Shown: piece by piece, positions 24,347 to 36,149 of the stretch
Numbering within the stretch: position 1 is the stretch's first letter
How the letters are laid out: each line of letters begins with the position of its first letter
Assembly: GCA_020152595.1 (NCBI GenBank)
Contig: JAIGNY010004479.1
Span: 118,501-182,500, forward strand
DNA length: 64,000 bases
DNA from: Chiridota heheva
Taxonomy: Eukaryota; Echinodermata; Holothuroidea; Apodida; Chiridotidae
Direction: 5' to 3'
The notes under the pieces: generated by a model
What the model was told of the DNA's origin: nothing
Databases searched by the model: none
Seen by the model: only the letters and a program-made list of their open reading frames with translations
Position numbers and translations under genes: made by a program

Positions 24347-24734
24347 ATACTGCTTGTAGCTGTAACCCAACTTGTTTGAAGAAATTGGGTCAGTAGGAAG
24401 ACAAAATTGTTTTCATTGATATTGAATCCAGGAACAAATGATGAAACCTGTTTCTGTTGAAGGCTTTAATCTTAAATAGTCATATTAAAAGACACTACAG
24501 TAATTCTAAGCACTAGGAGTTATGAATAGAAATTCCTTTGGATGTTCTGTACAGTAAAGCCACCTGATCTACAACCCTTCCCTACCCCCTCCCAAACTTT
24601 CACAAACACCCTCTCATCACTTGATGATTCTATGTATTGCTCCATTCATGAATCACAATTTTTACATATTTAAGTAATTCCTGGAACTATTTAATGATAA
24701 CAATTAAATTAATAAAAGCTTTTCACAAAATTTA

Positions 24735-25300
24735 AAGAATGATCTGATTAGAATGATCTGATCAGGATGAATTTATGAGAATGATCTGATCAGAATAGTC
24801 TGATCAGCATAAATTCATCAGAACGATCTGATCAGAATGATCTGATCAGAATGATCTGATCAGAATGATCTGATCAGAATGATCTGATCAGAATGATCTG
24901 ATCAGAATGATCTGATCGGAATGATCTGATCAGAATGAATTCATGAGAATGATCTGATCAGAATGAATTCATGAGAATGATCTGATCAGAATAATTTGAT
25001 CAGAATGAATTCATTAGAATGATCTGATCAGAATGATCTGATCAGGATGAATTCATCAGAATGATGTGATCAGAATGAATTCATCAGAATGATGTGATCA
25101 GAATGATCTGATCAGAATGAATTCATCAGAATGATCTGATCAGGATGAATTCATCAGAATGATCTGATCAGGATGAATTCATCAGAATGATCTGATCAGA
25201 ATGATCTGATCAGGATGAATTCATCAGAATGATCTGATCAGAATGATCTGATCAGGATGAATTCATCAGAATGATCTGATCAGAATGATCTGATCAGAAC
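24735..25300. repeat. 14-bp array alternating two palindromic units, about 40 copies
   Basis: Units of 14 bp are either gaatgatctgatca (containing TGATCA) or gaatgaattcatca (containing GAATTC). They alternate irregularly, and each unit is itself close to a palindrome. It lies in intron 5. Confidence 0.92.
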
Positions 25301-25417
25301 GACCTATTTCGAATAATACTCTTTCACAGCAGCACACATTTGACAGGCGTCATCACATACTCTACGGATTAACTTGATTTTCTTTCTGGAAAACAATAAA
25401 TGCTGAGGGTAATGCTT

Positions 25418-25671
25418 AAAGGGGCACTAGACTGAAAAGTTAAGGCATATCTTTATGGGGTCCCCACAAAAATCAAAAGTTTATCTAGCACGCAACAGTA
25501 TAACAATTTTCTGCTTAATATGAATATTCAAGTAAAATTTGCCTTCAAGTCGTCTGTGGGCTATGAAAGCATGAAGTTTATCGATCTTTTGTGGATGATA
25601 TATCTGTGAAATTAGCCAAAACTAGTGCCTTCACTTTTCTGTCTGCACTTTTCTGTCTAGTGCTCCTTTTA
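25418..25671. mobile_element. MITE with ~24-bp terminal inverted repeats
   Basis: The left end TTAAAGGGGCACTAGACTGA is matched by the inverse of ACTTTTCTGTCTAGTGCTCC at the right end. The interior is about 200 bp without coding capacity. A TTAA-like target (TTAA left, TTAG right) points to a piggyBac-type element. Confidence 0.6.
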
Positions 25672-26739
25672 GACAAGCTGTATCCGGGTTGCTTTGTCAA
25701 ATACTGTACAAAATAATTAAACACAAAACTTCTACTTGGTATTCTAAATTCTTTCTGTCAGATATTTTACGAACAGGTTTTTCTATGTGTTATCACTATT
25801 TCAACATTTTCTCGGTGTTTCCTTTTGATTGATATTTACAAAATGCAAAGAGCAAAAATTACATACTGTACCCTGACATGATTACTGAAAGATGTTGTAA
25901 AGACTTTTTGCAGCACTGCCTTTAAAATGCAGTTAAACATGGGAGAAAAATCAAAATCAATTCATTGCCAATAATCATGCAATGAAAACATATAATCGGA
26001 TTTGATGTGCCTTTTTACTTCTATCGAACCATTCTTTATTTTGCAAACTTGTATGTTTCACTCTTATACTTCAGCCTAAATTTGATTTTTTGATGACAAT
26101 AAAACTTTTTATTCCCAACAACTTGAGGAACCATGAGTTTGTAAGTACCTGTAGGAATTACTACAAACCCATCCTTAAGATTAAGAAAGTAAATGGCTTC
26201 CATAATAGGTCACAAAAAACCCACCTAGTTTTGTTAATTTGAAGAAAAAAAACTGTAAGCCCAAATTCAATTTGAAGATAATATTTGTTTCATTATCTAA
26301 TCATACACTTAACGCTTTGACAGCATCAATACTGGGTGTGCGCCACATTATTTGATTTCTTTAAATCATCCTTTTTTTTATTTTGATTTTGAGATGTTAA
26401 CAGAAAATACATCATGGCTTTATTCAGAAACCTCAAAAAACATATCAGACTGTGTTTCCACAAATTCTTTATCCTGATGGTTCCCCAGGTACCAATGACT
26501 GGTGGGTTGCTCATGATTGCACACGCTGATGGGTACCCACATCATAGAACCTGAGCATCACTGATGCAGAAGCTCAACCCTTCAAATTTTGAGTCAACCA
26601 AGAAGTGGTGATTTGTCGTCATTAAAAAAAGAAAGATGGTATGAAGGTCAAGTTCTAAGTCTTTTGAAATAATGTGCTATATTTTATTGAGAAAATATTG
26701 ATTGTTTGTAGTTGAGAGCTTTTTAATGCAATTCTTTAT

Positions 26740-26960
26740 ATTTCTGTCCTAAATTTCAGTCACTGAAAATCATCAAACTGACCAGTTTCTCCTCTTATAC
26801 TTCGATTAAGCTAAGATATATGATGGAGATCAAGCTAGCATGTATGATGGATATCAAGTTCGAAACTTCTTTGTTGTATTCAACTGCTCCCATTCAAATA
26901 ACGTTGGTGGAGATTTGAAAAACAATAAGTTAACAACTTAACATAATGAGATTGATAAGT
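26740..26960. repeat. Dispersed repeat copy (TTTCAGTCACTGAAAAT family)
   Basis: Best partner of 290-480; the same blocks occur in the same order and orientation. Confidence 0.5.
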
Positions 26961-26964
26961 TTAT

Positions 26965-28185
26965 GGTTGCTATGTCCCAAAATTTAAATAAAATTGTGAT
27001 TTTTTATTACAGAAAGGCCTAAAACTTAAACATGGTGTAAATTGGTTAATTTTTCACCGATTTTGATGAAAATGTTTACTATTTTCATGTTTTTCAGCTT
27101 ATTCTTCTACTAGTGAAGCTCAAGTCAAATTAATTAAGCTCAATCTACCAACCCGTCCATATAGATTCTTCATTTTCCATGAAGTTTCATACAAAGCTGC
27201 ACTTGTAATGAGAACAAGAATAAGTATCATTACTGAAAACAATATCAATTGAACTAAGAAATTTAAGGAATTCCCAAATAGTATCTCTTTCAAACAAGCA
27301 ATGCATCATATAATTGCTGGTTAATTACCTCATGACTTTTCATGCATGATAGGTACTTTGATTGTGAGAGAAAATCCCTGAGGGGAGCTTGTGTGAAACA
27401 TAACACCATGGAATATCTCCAAAAATCTCAAAAAGTATAAAAAAATTGCACCTTTTTTTAACCATAACTTCAAAATTACAATGATTGCACCAAACAAAAT
27501 ATTAGATGGATTAAAATTGAAAATGACATCATCTATGAGCCAAAATTTGAAGACTAGACGTGCCAAAACAAAAAAAGTTTAAATATTTTAAAGGCCAAAA
27601 AGTGAAAGTTTTGTTAGATTTTATAACCTCAACACAAGTTGGTTGAGCTAAAAAATGGTATTGCCAATGACTACGAGTAAGGATCATAACAAATGCATGC
27701 CAGGTGCTGGGAAGAGAAAACTTTTTTTTAGTATGATGTTAATCTCATGCTTCTGTCTTCTAACTGATCTACCACATAGTGTATACATGCTGCTGTTGCT
27801 AAACCAACCACACTGGCTGCAATGAATCTTTGAGCATGTTAATTATGTCACAACATATCTGACTACTTCTATTTCCATATTGACTAAATATGCCCTACCC
27901 CACAAGTCATTTTGGTAATAAATGCATGCCTACATTCTTCATTAAGACTAAATGAAATGACAAAAAAGGATGACAAATCTCTGAGTTCAAAGGAAATACT
28001 TACCCACCAACTCAATTTTTCACTAAACTGAACTGGCATCTGACAATTGACTCAATTTTGCCTTAGCAATTCTAGATTTACAGTAATGCAAAATTCATTT
28101 GTATTTGAAATAAAAAGGCACAATGCTCCAGAGAGGAGACACACAAAGGTTACTGTAGCTCTCCAATTATCTGAAAGAAATATTC
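26965..28185. other. Intron 5 stretch with no recognised gene
   Basis: AT-rich. No motif-bearing frame and no exon matching the LIM protein. Confidence 0.5.
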
Positions 28186-28189
28186 CCGT

Positions 28190-28720
28190 GGATTTTTTGT
28201 TGAAATTTTTTATTTGAAACAACATACATTTAGAGCCAATTTGGTACAAAAATCAGATTAATATCATATGAATTTTTAAAGATTTCCCAATTGCATTTCA
28301 GACTTTTTGTACAGTATGATGAAATCATGTTTAATGTCATAGAGGCAATTCCATTGCAAATGTTTATTTATTATCTTTGATCATTAAGTGGTTGTTTCTG
28401 TATGATTAGAAACAATCTTCCAAAAGTTATTGAAGTAGGGTATATTTGGCAATGTATATAAATACCTGACTTTCATCAATTTCTTTTTCTAGCAGGTTTT
28501 ACCAATAAAAAAGGATGACAGATTTTAATGAAATACATGAACTTTGTGGGAGAATGGTGATTTCATAATGAGCTTTTTTTTACTGATCTATTGACATTTT
28601 TTGTGAGCCTTAAAATTGGAATATTTCCTGGTAGGAATAACATATCAACATGATTTTTGTACTAAATTGTGTCTAAAATTGTTCTCGTTTTGATGAAAGG
28701 TTACAGAGAAACATGGGAAT
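28190..28720. repeat. Dispersed repeat copy, partner of 48470-48735
   Basis: Shared blocks in the same order are tttagagccaatttggta, gattccattgcaaatgtt, ggttgtttctgtatgattag followed by aaacaatctt, and tggcaatgtatataaatacc. Both copies are intronic and in the same orientation. No coding capacity. Confidence 0.6.
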
Positions 28721-29668
28721 ATTCCTGTAATCACAGAAAACTTTGCTACAAAGATTTGTCAAGATCGTCCCTTAAAGTCCACAACATTAGGTCATGACCT
28801 CTTAAGAATATCAGCTACCCAAGTAAAGTGGAAACATTGTCAAAATAAACTGAAATGTTGCAAAATATCACTTCGAGTCCTTTCACTACCTGTAATACTT
28901 TTCACAGCGCACAAAACACAAGAATTTCAGTTGTTTGGTTGAAACACATGGGTTCAATATTCATTGATAATGATAACCCAGTTACTAATCGTTCTTGAAG
29001 AAAAGGTACACCTGCACTCTAGGTACCATTAATGCACTTAAACTGTTTAGTTACATGTTGTAAATCATTCATTTCCAGGATTACCACAAGAGGATAAATC
29101 TTCCTATATAAATCTTCTTTTGAAGACAGACAACCTGGTTTCAAGGCTTTTCTATTTAATTCCAAAATTTCTATTTGCTTGCAGCCGGTAATTTTGGGGT
29201 AAGCAAATTGCTTTTGGCTGTCTGGAATTACATGTACCCCAAAATGCAAAATTACTGATGTTTTTTCAGATAGGATCTGAAACCAGAAGTTTTTAAAAAT
29301 TAAACTATTTGGAATATCTATTTTATCATCTAGTTAAATTTCTGCAGTTGGCTGTTAGAGCTTACATGTATCCCACAATGCAATATTAATGTTGCAGTTT
29401 TGGGTAGATCTAAAACCAGAGGCTTGTAAAATAAAAGTATACCACTTGAAACCTCAACAGTTTTCTTAATTCCCTTTCATTATTTAGATATATTTCTGCA
29501 ATGTAACATTAAACATTTGCTTAGGTTTTTGATGAGAAACATGTAGTGGAATACGTTTAGGAATGACACTCGGAAAGCAGTTTAACTTTGGATCGTATAA
29601 TTATTGATTTATGACAGAGCTTATTTAAATTGGTTAAATAGGGCTTGAGTAAAAATACATCTTAAGGA

Positions 29669-30586
29669 CAGGGCTTGAAATTAGCATTAGTTTATCAATA
29701 GCCCATTGGGCTTTCTCACCTCACATTTCACTAGCCTCATCGAACTTTCCAGAAGCCTGTTTCTTCACGTCTCACATAAACATACTAGAATAATTCTGTT
29801 TATAGGACGAAGGGCGTAGATTCATTTTTTGAAGTGGGCGGGATAATTTTTGTGGAAGGACAAGTTTCGAGCTCGCTGACAGGTGTGGGGTCCAGGGCGG
29901 AAACTCCTGGAATATTCAATATTTTAGTGCTAAAATTGGCCCAAAATAACATCAAAGCATGCTTAGGGTCCAAACACATTTACCTCTAAAAGCTGTAAAA
30001 AACAGTAGTAGGCGGTACTCTTGGGGTGAAATTAGAGTCCAAAATAATTAAAGTCATTCTTAATAACAAACAGGTTTATTCAATTTTAGCTTTCGAATGC
30101 GAGATAAATCATCTCCCACCCCCCCACAAACACACACCTTCCCTTGGCGGGCCTGGGTAAAATAATACCGGTCATTGCGCGGTGATGAGCAAATGCATCA
30201 CTTATCATAGAAATTAACGCTGCATCTTGCATCTTTGCATGAAACACAAGAGCCCTTGAGTTGTTAAGTATCGTTAGTTTAAGGTCACATCAAGAAACTT
30301 CGGAATTAAAATTTACAAAACGGTATCACATGACATCAGTCAGAAATAAAAAAACATTTATTTTAGTATTTAAAAATTTGGGGCGCTATCATCGGCAAAA
30401 GTGAGAGGGGTAATTGTACATACCATCCCCCCTTTTAAAAAGTGGGGGATATATACCCCCATACCCCCAGGATCTACGCCCTTGTGTAGGACTAGCCCGA
30501 TGTGCTTGGATGATTGAAGTTGTGCTAGCCCTTACGCAAAATCAACTAGCCCTGGGCTAGCGGGCTTATGCGAATTTCAAGCCCTG
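29669..30586. mobile_element. hAT-type MITE with perfect 8-bp target duplication, itself interrupted
   Basis: The ends are inverted copies: CAGGGCTTGAAATT at 29669 and AATTTCAAGCCCTG ending at 30586. The flanks 29661-29668 and 30587-30594 are both CTTAAGGA, a perfect 8-bp target-site duplication, the length made by hAT transposases. Without the inner insertion the element is only about 240 bp and non-coding. Confidence 0.82.
29809..30484. mobile_element. Second hAT-type element nested in the first
   Basis: The ends read GAAGGGCGTAGAT at 29809 and ATCTACGCCCTTG ending at 30484, inverted with one terminal mismatch. The flanks are TATAGGAC (29801-29808) and TGTAGGAC (30485-30492), an 8-bp duplication matching at seven positions. 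The 676-bp interior has C-rich and G-rich runs but no transposase, so it is non-autonomous. The nesting shows it inserted after the outer element. Confidence 0.75.
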
Positions 30587-30599
30587 CTTAAGGAATACA

Positions 30600-31470
30600 T
30601 AAACATCTATAAGTAGATCCTAAAGACAACACAATTATCTTGTTAGTTTGATTTTCAATTAGAAAAAAAGAAATTATAAAATTTACTGCTATAAAATGAA
30701 TCCTGATTTATTTTTAACAGCTACAGGTATCACATGAAATAGAAGTGAAAATGTTCAGGTTCCACACCTCTCTATGCATGTTCTTTTTTAAAATAAAACA
30801 CATTACAAAGTGTTTGATAAATACAATACAGAATGCTATTGTTCCTCAAGAACTGGCAACACTCAGTGCAAATGTAAGCAACATTGTTTATAAACTTACT
30901 GAAAATCATAAACATGACAAAAAGTCCTAAAAAATTCTTTTAAAATTTGGTCATTTTACAGCTTTTAATTTCATGTTCTTTCTGATTAATACATTTCTAA
31001 AATAAATTTACTTGAATATTTATATTCTGCACCAAAAAACTAAAGCTCCCTTTTCTTACCAATCACTTTAAAAACAGCTAGGCCCTCCATTTCCATGTCA
31101 CCCTGCCACCTTTTTTAAACATAACTTTACAAACCTGGAGAGGAGGGCACATGGTGGCTAATGAGTTTCATGATTAATCAAGCTATGCAGACACTGTCTA
31201 TTAATCTTTGTTGATATCTTTTTTGGGAGTGTATCTTACATTCTGGTTTATCGGACAATGTTGAAGTAAATCTATACCACATGGTGTCAGAAACTTTACC
31301 AAAGGTATCATTTTAAAAGAGAATGCCTTTTAATGACAGACATAGGCAGAAAATTAAACAGGGGATTAAGGGAGGGGGGAGGGGGCAATATTTGTGAAGT
31401 TTAATATAAGTTCCCAGAAATTACGCACTACTTGTCACAGGCAGCACATACAAAAAGGCAATGCAAAATG
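30600..31470. other. Intron 5 stretch with no recognised gene
   Basis: AT-rich non-coding. A G-rich patch (ggggattaagggaggggg) lies near 31362. Confidence 0.5.
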
Positions 31471-31479
31471 ATTCAAATC

Positions 31480-32000
31480 TCTTTGCCACAGATAACATGC
31501 CTTGCACACATATTACAAACAACTCTTACCCTTATCTCCCACTCACTTTTAAATCTTCTTTTGTAGCATCAACTTTCCATTTAATCTTCCTTCTATCACC
31601 AATTCCTCCATCTTCCACTCATCATACCCAACGTCCTCAGCTTCCACATCCTCAGCTTCACCATTCTACCAAACACTCTTAATCTGATCCTCCAATCACC
31701 CTACCCACTCCACCTTCCTTACCCAATCCATCATTCTCCATCAACTTATATGCCCCATTTACCTACCATCCCTTATCCACCCCAGTGCACCTGTCATTAT
31801 CTATTCATTTACTCTTCCTAATCCAAGCCTTCTGCATTCACCTACCCTCTTTGCCCACTTTCATTTGCCTTTCCTACTTGCAATCTCACCCATCCACCTA
31901 CATCACTTCTAACATTCTGCATTCACTTCTATCTCCATCCACCTTCATTGTCTGTCCCACATATCTATTCCGAAACCAGTACAGACCTATAGTACCAAAC
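31480..32000. repeat. Pyrimidine-rich low-complexity tract
   Basis: Long C/T-rich plus strand with cca/tcc/tca words (ccatcttccactcatca, ccacctacatcac). No fixed period. Open frames here reflect the lack of G and of stop triplets. Confidence 0.55.
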
Positions 32001-32029
32001 AGTGCCTCCCCTTGATATTCAATGGTTTT

Positions 32030-32665
32030 TCCAGGGCCATAGCCAATATTTCAAATATTTCCATGACCTTTCTAGGGCCATAGCCAATATTTCAAATATT
32101 TCCATGACTCTTCCAAGCCCAATTTCCATAATTTTTCAGGGCCAAATCCCATATTTTAAATGTTTTCACAACTTTTCCAGGGCCATAGTACAGATTTCAA
32201 ATATTTCCATGACTTTCCCAGGGTCATAGCACATACTTCAAATAGTTCCATGACTTTCCCAGGTCCTGGTGCATATTTCAAATATTTACATGACTTTCCC
32301 AGGGTCATAGCACATATTTTAAATATTTCCATGACTTTTCCAGGGTCATAGCACATACTTCAAATATTTCAATGACTTTCCCAGGGTCCTAGTGCATATT
32401 TCAAATATTTTCATGACTTTCCCCAGGGTCATAGCACATATTTCAAATATTTCCATAACTTTACCAGGGTCATAGCGCATATTTCAAATATTTCCATAGC
32501 CATATTTCCATGACGTTAGCAGGTCAATAGCCCAAATTTCAAATATTTCCAGAGCCATAGCTGATATTTTAAATATTTCCATAATTTTCCCAGAGCCATA
32601 GATCATATTTCAAATATTTCCATAACTTTTACAGGGCCTAAGCCTAATATTTTCCAGGCCTGGAA
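32030..32665. repeat. 41-bp tandem array, about 14 copies
   Basis: The unit contains tttcaaatatttccatgact followed by ttcccagggtcatagcaca. The edges are degenerate. It lies in intron 5, about 0.8 kb upstream on the plus strand from exon 5. Confidence 0.88.
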
Positions 32666-33444
32666 ACTAAAATGTCACATTATATGACTGTCCAGGAATT
32701 CAAGGATGGGTGTGGAAGTATGATACATACCTCAATGCAATGAACTACAAAAAAAAAAATCATTATGTTTAATAAAGGCCTATGGACACAAAGCAATTTC
32801 AACAAAACAAGAGTTTACAAATCTGAGCACATTTGGAATTTTGGCTGATCAAAGTTTGATCTGTTTTCTCTTTGCATAATTTGTGATGTGTGCCTAGGTG
32901 GACAGCTGTATTTTAATAAATTCTCATAATTTCTTTCCTTCATCTCAGTCACTAAAATTTATGGGAAATTTTATTCTGCTAGAATTTGATAGGGAATTTG
33001 TAAAGACTCCTGGTCAGGATTTGCAGCACTCCTTCAAAACATTTTGACAGACAATAACAAAGCAAAGGATTTACATACAGAAATACCAAGATCTCCCCTA
33101 AAAACACATCACAAATTTGCATGAATTTTGCACATTGATGACTGAAAACCCTAAATGTGTAAATGATCAATTTTTAATCGCTTATGATTAAATATTTTCC
33201 CACTCTCGTAGTTTGTCATAGATTTTACAGATATTTTTAGTTAATTTGCCTCTACATTTATACACCTATAAACATCAGCAATTAATAATGAAATGATCAA
33301 TTTTATGACATGTGTAAGCAGAAGGCAAATGCTGAGAGAAAAGATCTAAATTAATTCATTTTACTTCAAAATTACTTCTTAGACAAACAAAAGTATTTTG
33401 CAAATTTAGACACAAAGAGACCCTCTTGAAGCAGCTTCACTTAC

Positions 33445-33575
33445 TTGTGATAATCCCGCACACAGTATATCTTGTGATCTACGTCTATCGTGAATGGAAT
33501 TCCATCTAGACATTTGTTACATACGATGCATCTAAAACACCCTGGATGGTATGACTTCCCCATGGCTTGAAGAAT
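33445..33575 (-). CDS. Ajuba-like gene, coding exon 5 (LIM2 core)
   Basis: 131 nt encoding residues 190-232 plus two bases of K233. It starts [16 protein letters not shown] and contains LIM2 ligands H199, C202, C205, C208, C227 and D230, completing the domain with ...YCVRDYH. Acceptor TACAG, donor AA|GTAAGT (phase 2), which matches the single base that opens exon 6. This is the best conserved exon and the one by which the gene was first recognised. Confidence 0.94.
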
Positions 33576-33684
33576 CTGTACACAAAAATCACAATTTTGT
33601 AATCATTTTTATTTTCACTTTAACTTCACATTACTACCATTACTAGTTTTATCCTCCAAATGCCACAACAGGTACAATTTTTGT

Positions 33685-33765
33685 AATCTTTGGCATGACC
33701 TGATTGAACCTGGGTTTCCCGATTAAAAGTGGAGACTCTACCTCTGAACCAACCAATGATGTTAT
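33685..33765 (-). pseudogene. tRNA-Lys(TTT)-like sequence, tRNA pseudogene or SINE head
   Basis: On the minus strand ggttcagaggtagagt (D arm), ccacttttaatcggg (anticodon loop with TTT) and cccaggttcaatc (T arm, B box) follow in tRNA order and spacing. The stems pair poorly, so it is not a functional tRNA. It lies in intron 4, 110 bp from exon 5. Confidence 0.5.
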
Positions 33766-33950
33766 GATAGGGGGACATGTGACTCGATCAGTTGAGGAAA
33801 TGACTATGATGCTGGAAATTACAGCTTCTCATCTTGACATTCTAGTGCCACTTTGTCTCATTTCACAATTGTCAATTTCTCCAGAAAGCTAACTAGCAAA
33901 GGATCAACTTTTTAACATATCTCAATGTTCCGAGCAGTATTAATGAGCAT

Positions 33951-35135
33951 AATAACCCTTAGATTCCCAGCGGGTGACCTAAATTTTTCGGAATTTTTCT
34001 CTAAAAAATTGATGTTCATTAACTTTGGTTTATATGATTGCTACAGTAAGACAATAAACTTTTCAATAAAAAAGTCAAAATAAAGAAAATATCAACATAA
34101 ATATGCAAATGTTATGCAAAAATATTAAGCAAAACCTGCAAAAACAAAAATTAAAATAAATAAATAAACAAAACATCACCGCTGTAATTACTCACGAAAA
34201 ACAAAGCCAAGTACTTGGTGTGGTTTTTGAACCTGGAGCGCCCACACAGTAATCCCACATGTTACCGCTAGACTACACTGGGGCACCCACACAGTAATCC
34301 CACATGTTACCACAGTAATCCCACATGTTACCGCTAGACTACACTGGGGCGCCCACACAGTAATCCCACATGTTACCGCTAGACTACACTGAAGCACCCA
34401 CACAGTAATCCCACATGCTACCGCTAGACTACACTGGGGCGCCCACACAGTAATCCCACATGTTACCGCTAGACCACACAGTAATCCCACAATAGACTAC
34501 ACTGGGCGCCCACACAGTAATCCCACATGCTACCAGCTATGTCCCAGCTACCGCTAGACTACACTGAGCCCACACAGGTTTGTCCCAGTATGAGGGTTTG
34601 TTTTTATACTTTAAATATGAAGAAAGAGGGGTAGTTGCTCTTTTTTATTTCAATCGAAAGCATGTGAATTGGCCCTTCTTACAATATTTCGAAGGTGAGT
34701 TGCATCACAATTGGAAGCTTTAATTTTTCCCAAATTTTGGTCTCAAAAAGGTGCAAGTTGTCAAAAAAAGAAAGAGATTTTTTACAACTTTTGGCAAAAA
34801 AAAGATATTGAAGATAGGAGCAGTCAAAAATTGAACTGGAATTGGATGCATTGATGTCTTTGTAAGTTTCTGACAGGTTTTCAGGCAAAAGTAAGTCTTT
34901 GAAAAAAAAATGTTTTCATTAAATTTTTCGTTTTTTAAAATGTTTTTAATTCAACCCATCTTTTTTCAAAATTCTTCAACATAACAACCATACAAATGTT
35001 ACATTTTCTGAGTATTCAGGCTCTTTCAAGTGATACCATGATCACTGCTGTGGGCCTATTGTGAAGTAAAATATTTTGATGAAAAGTGCATGTCTAATCG
35101 GTCGGGTCACAACCGCATGGGAATTGAAGGGTTAA
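33951..35135. mobile_element. Candidate piggyBac-type element containing a minisatellite
   Basis: The left end taacccttagattcccagcg (33953) resembles the inverse of the right end, ttaacccttcaattcccatg (35116-35135); both then continue into a gggtgacc or gtgacc block. TTAA is present at the right end and decayed to ATAA/TAA at the left. The interior holds the 45-bp array 34235-34570 and no transposase. Confidence 0.45.
34235..34570. repeat. 45-bp tandem array, about 7 copies
   Basis: The unit contains cacacagtaatcccacatgt then taccgctagactacactggg. Some copies are internally deleted, for example near 34300 and 34480. In intron 4. Confidence 0.88.
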
Positions 35136-35174
35136 AACAATGTCCATGATGAAACAACCAATTCTGCTGTTGAT

Positions 35175-35595
35175 AAATCAGTAAAAGGCCCATCCTCTGG
35201 CTGTTCACACACATAACATTACAGAAAATGGCCTCAGTGGACCTCTGGTTCTCCCAGCAATCACTGGGGCCATTCTCTGGCTGGTCACACATAACATAAT
35301 AGAGAATGGCCCACAGTGGACCTCTGGGGTCTTCCAGCAATCCACTGGGGCCATTCTCTGGTTGGTCACACATGTAACATTACAGAGAATGGCCCCAGTG
35401 GACTCCAGGGTCACCCATGGATCCACTGGGGTCATTCTCTGGCTGGTGACATGGCGTGGAATCTGGGGTCTACAGGGACACTGGGCCATTCTCTGGCTGG
35501 TTACACGTGTAATCTGGGGTCTCCCAGGGATCCACTGGGCCATTCTCTGGCTGGTTAAACATGTAATGTTACAGAGAATGGCCCAAAATATGAAC
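35175..35595. repeat. ~60-77-bp tandem array whose units contain internal inverted repeats
   Basis: Copies alternate cattacagagaatggcccc + agtggacctctggggtc with ccactggggccattctctgg. The segment acagagaatggccccagtgg is close to the inverse of ccactggggccattctct, so each unit can fold back. It ends 280 bp from exon 4. Confidence 0.85.
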
Positions 35596-35875
35596 CATCT
35601 TGCTGGTGATCCAGACGTTCTACAAAAGTTATTTATCAACATCAACCTATTGGTGGATGCACTGCACTTCACCTCGATTCGGTACCCCAGCTGCTATGAT
35701 TAATCCATGACACCACACAGTGATTTAACACATGTAGAGTGGGCATACAATAATATAATAATAACTTATTTAAGAGATCAGTGCACCCCACAAGGGTATT
35801 GTTATAGAGGGTACTGTTTAAGAGTGTATGACATTATATACATATACTCTACTCTTATGAATATGCATGACTTAC

Positions 35876-35938
35876 AGTATCCATAATGAGATGTCCACAA
35901 ATAGCACACTTCTCTGCTGTTTGCTGGAAACCTGAATA
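35876..35938 (-). CDS. Ajuba-like gene, coding exon 4 (LIM1-LIM2 linker, start of LIM2)
   Basis: 63 nt, 21 codons, phase 0 on both sides: residues 169-189. It begins YSGFQQ, the hallmark linker of the Ajuba family, and gives the first two LIM2 ligands C179-x2-C182 followed by GHLIMD. Acceptor TTGCAG, donor GTAAGT. Because it is 63 nt and symmetric in phase, skipping it would keep the reading frame but destroy LIM2. Whether that ever happens cannot be seen from DNA. Confidence 0.92.
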
Positions 35939-36149
35939 CTGCAAAGACAACAAAAATTCAAGTGTCCAGAACTGATGGATTAGGTCGCTGGTCAATCATG
36001 TCCATGTTATACAAAAGAGGAAAGTCAAAGGAACAAAATGGTGAAGAAAGTGTGTAATAGCTTTTTAAGAGGAAATGCAGAGGATGTATCATTTGAGAGG
36101 TTGAAATTCATTCGCCATTTATTTTGCCAATGTTGAACTTTATTATGAT

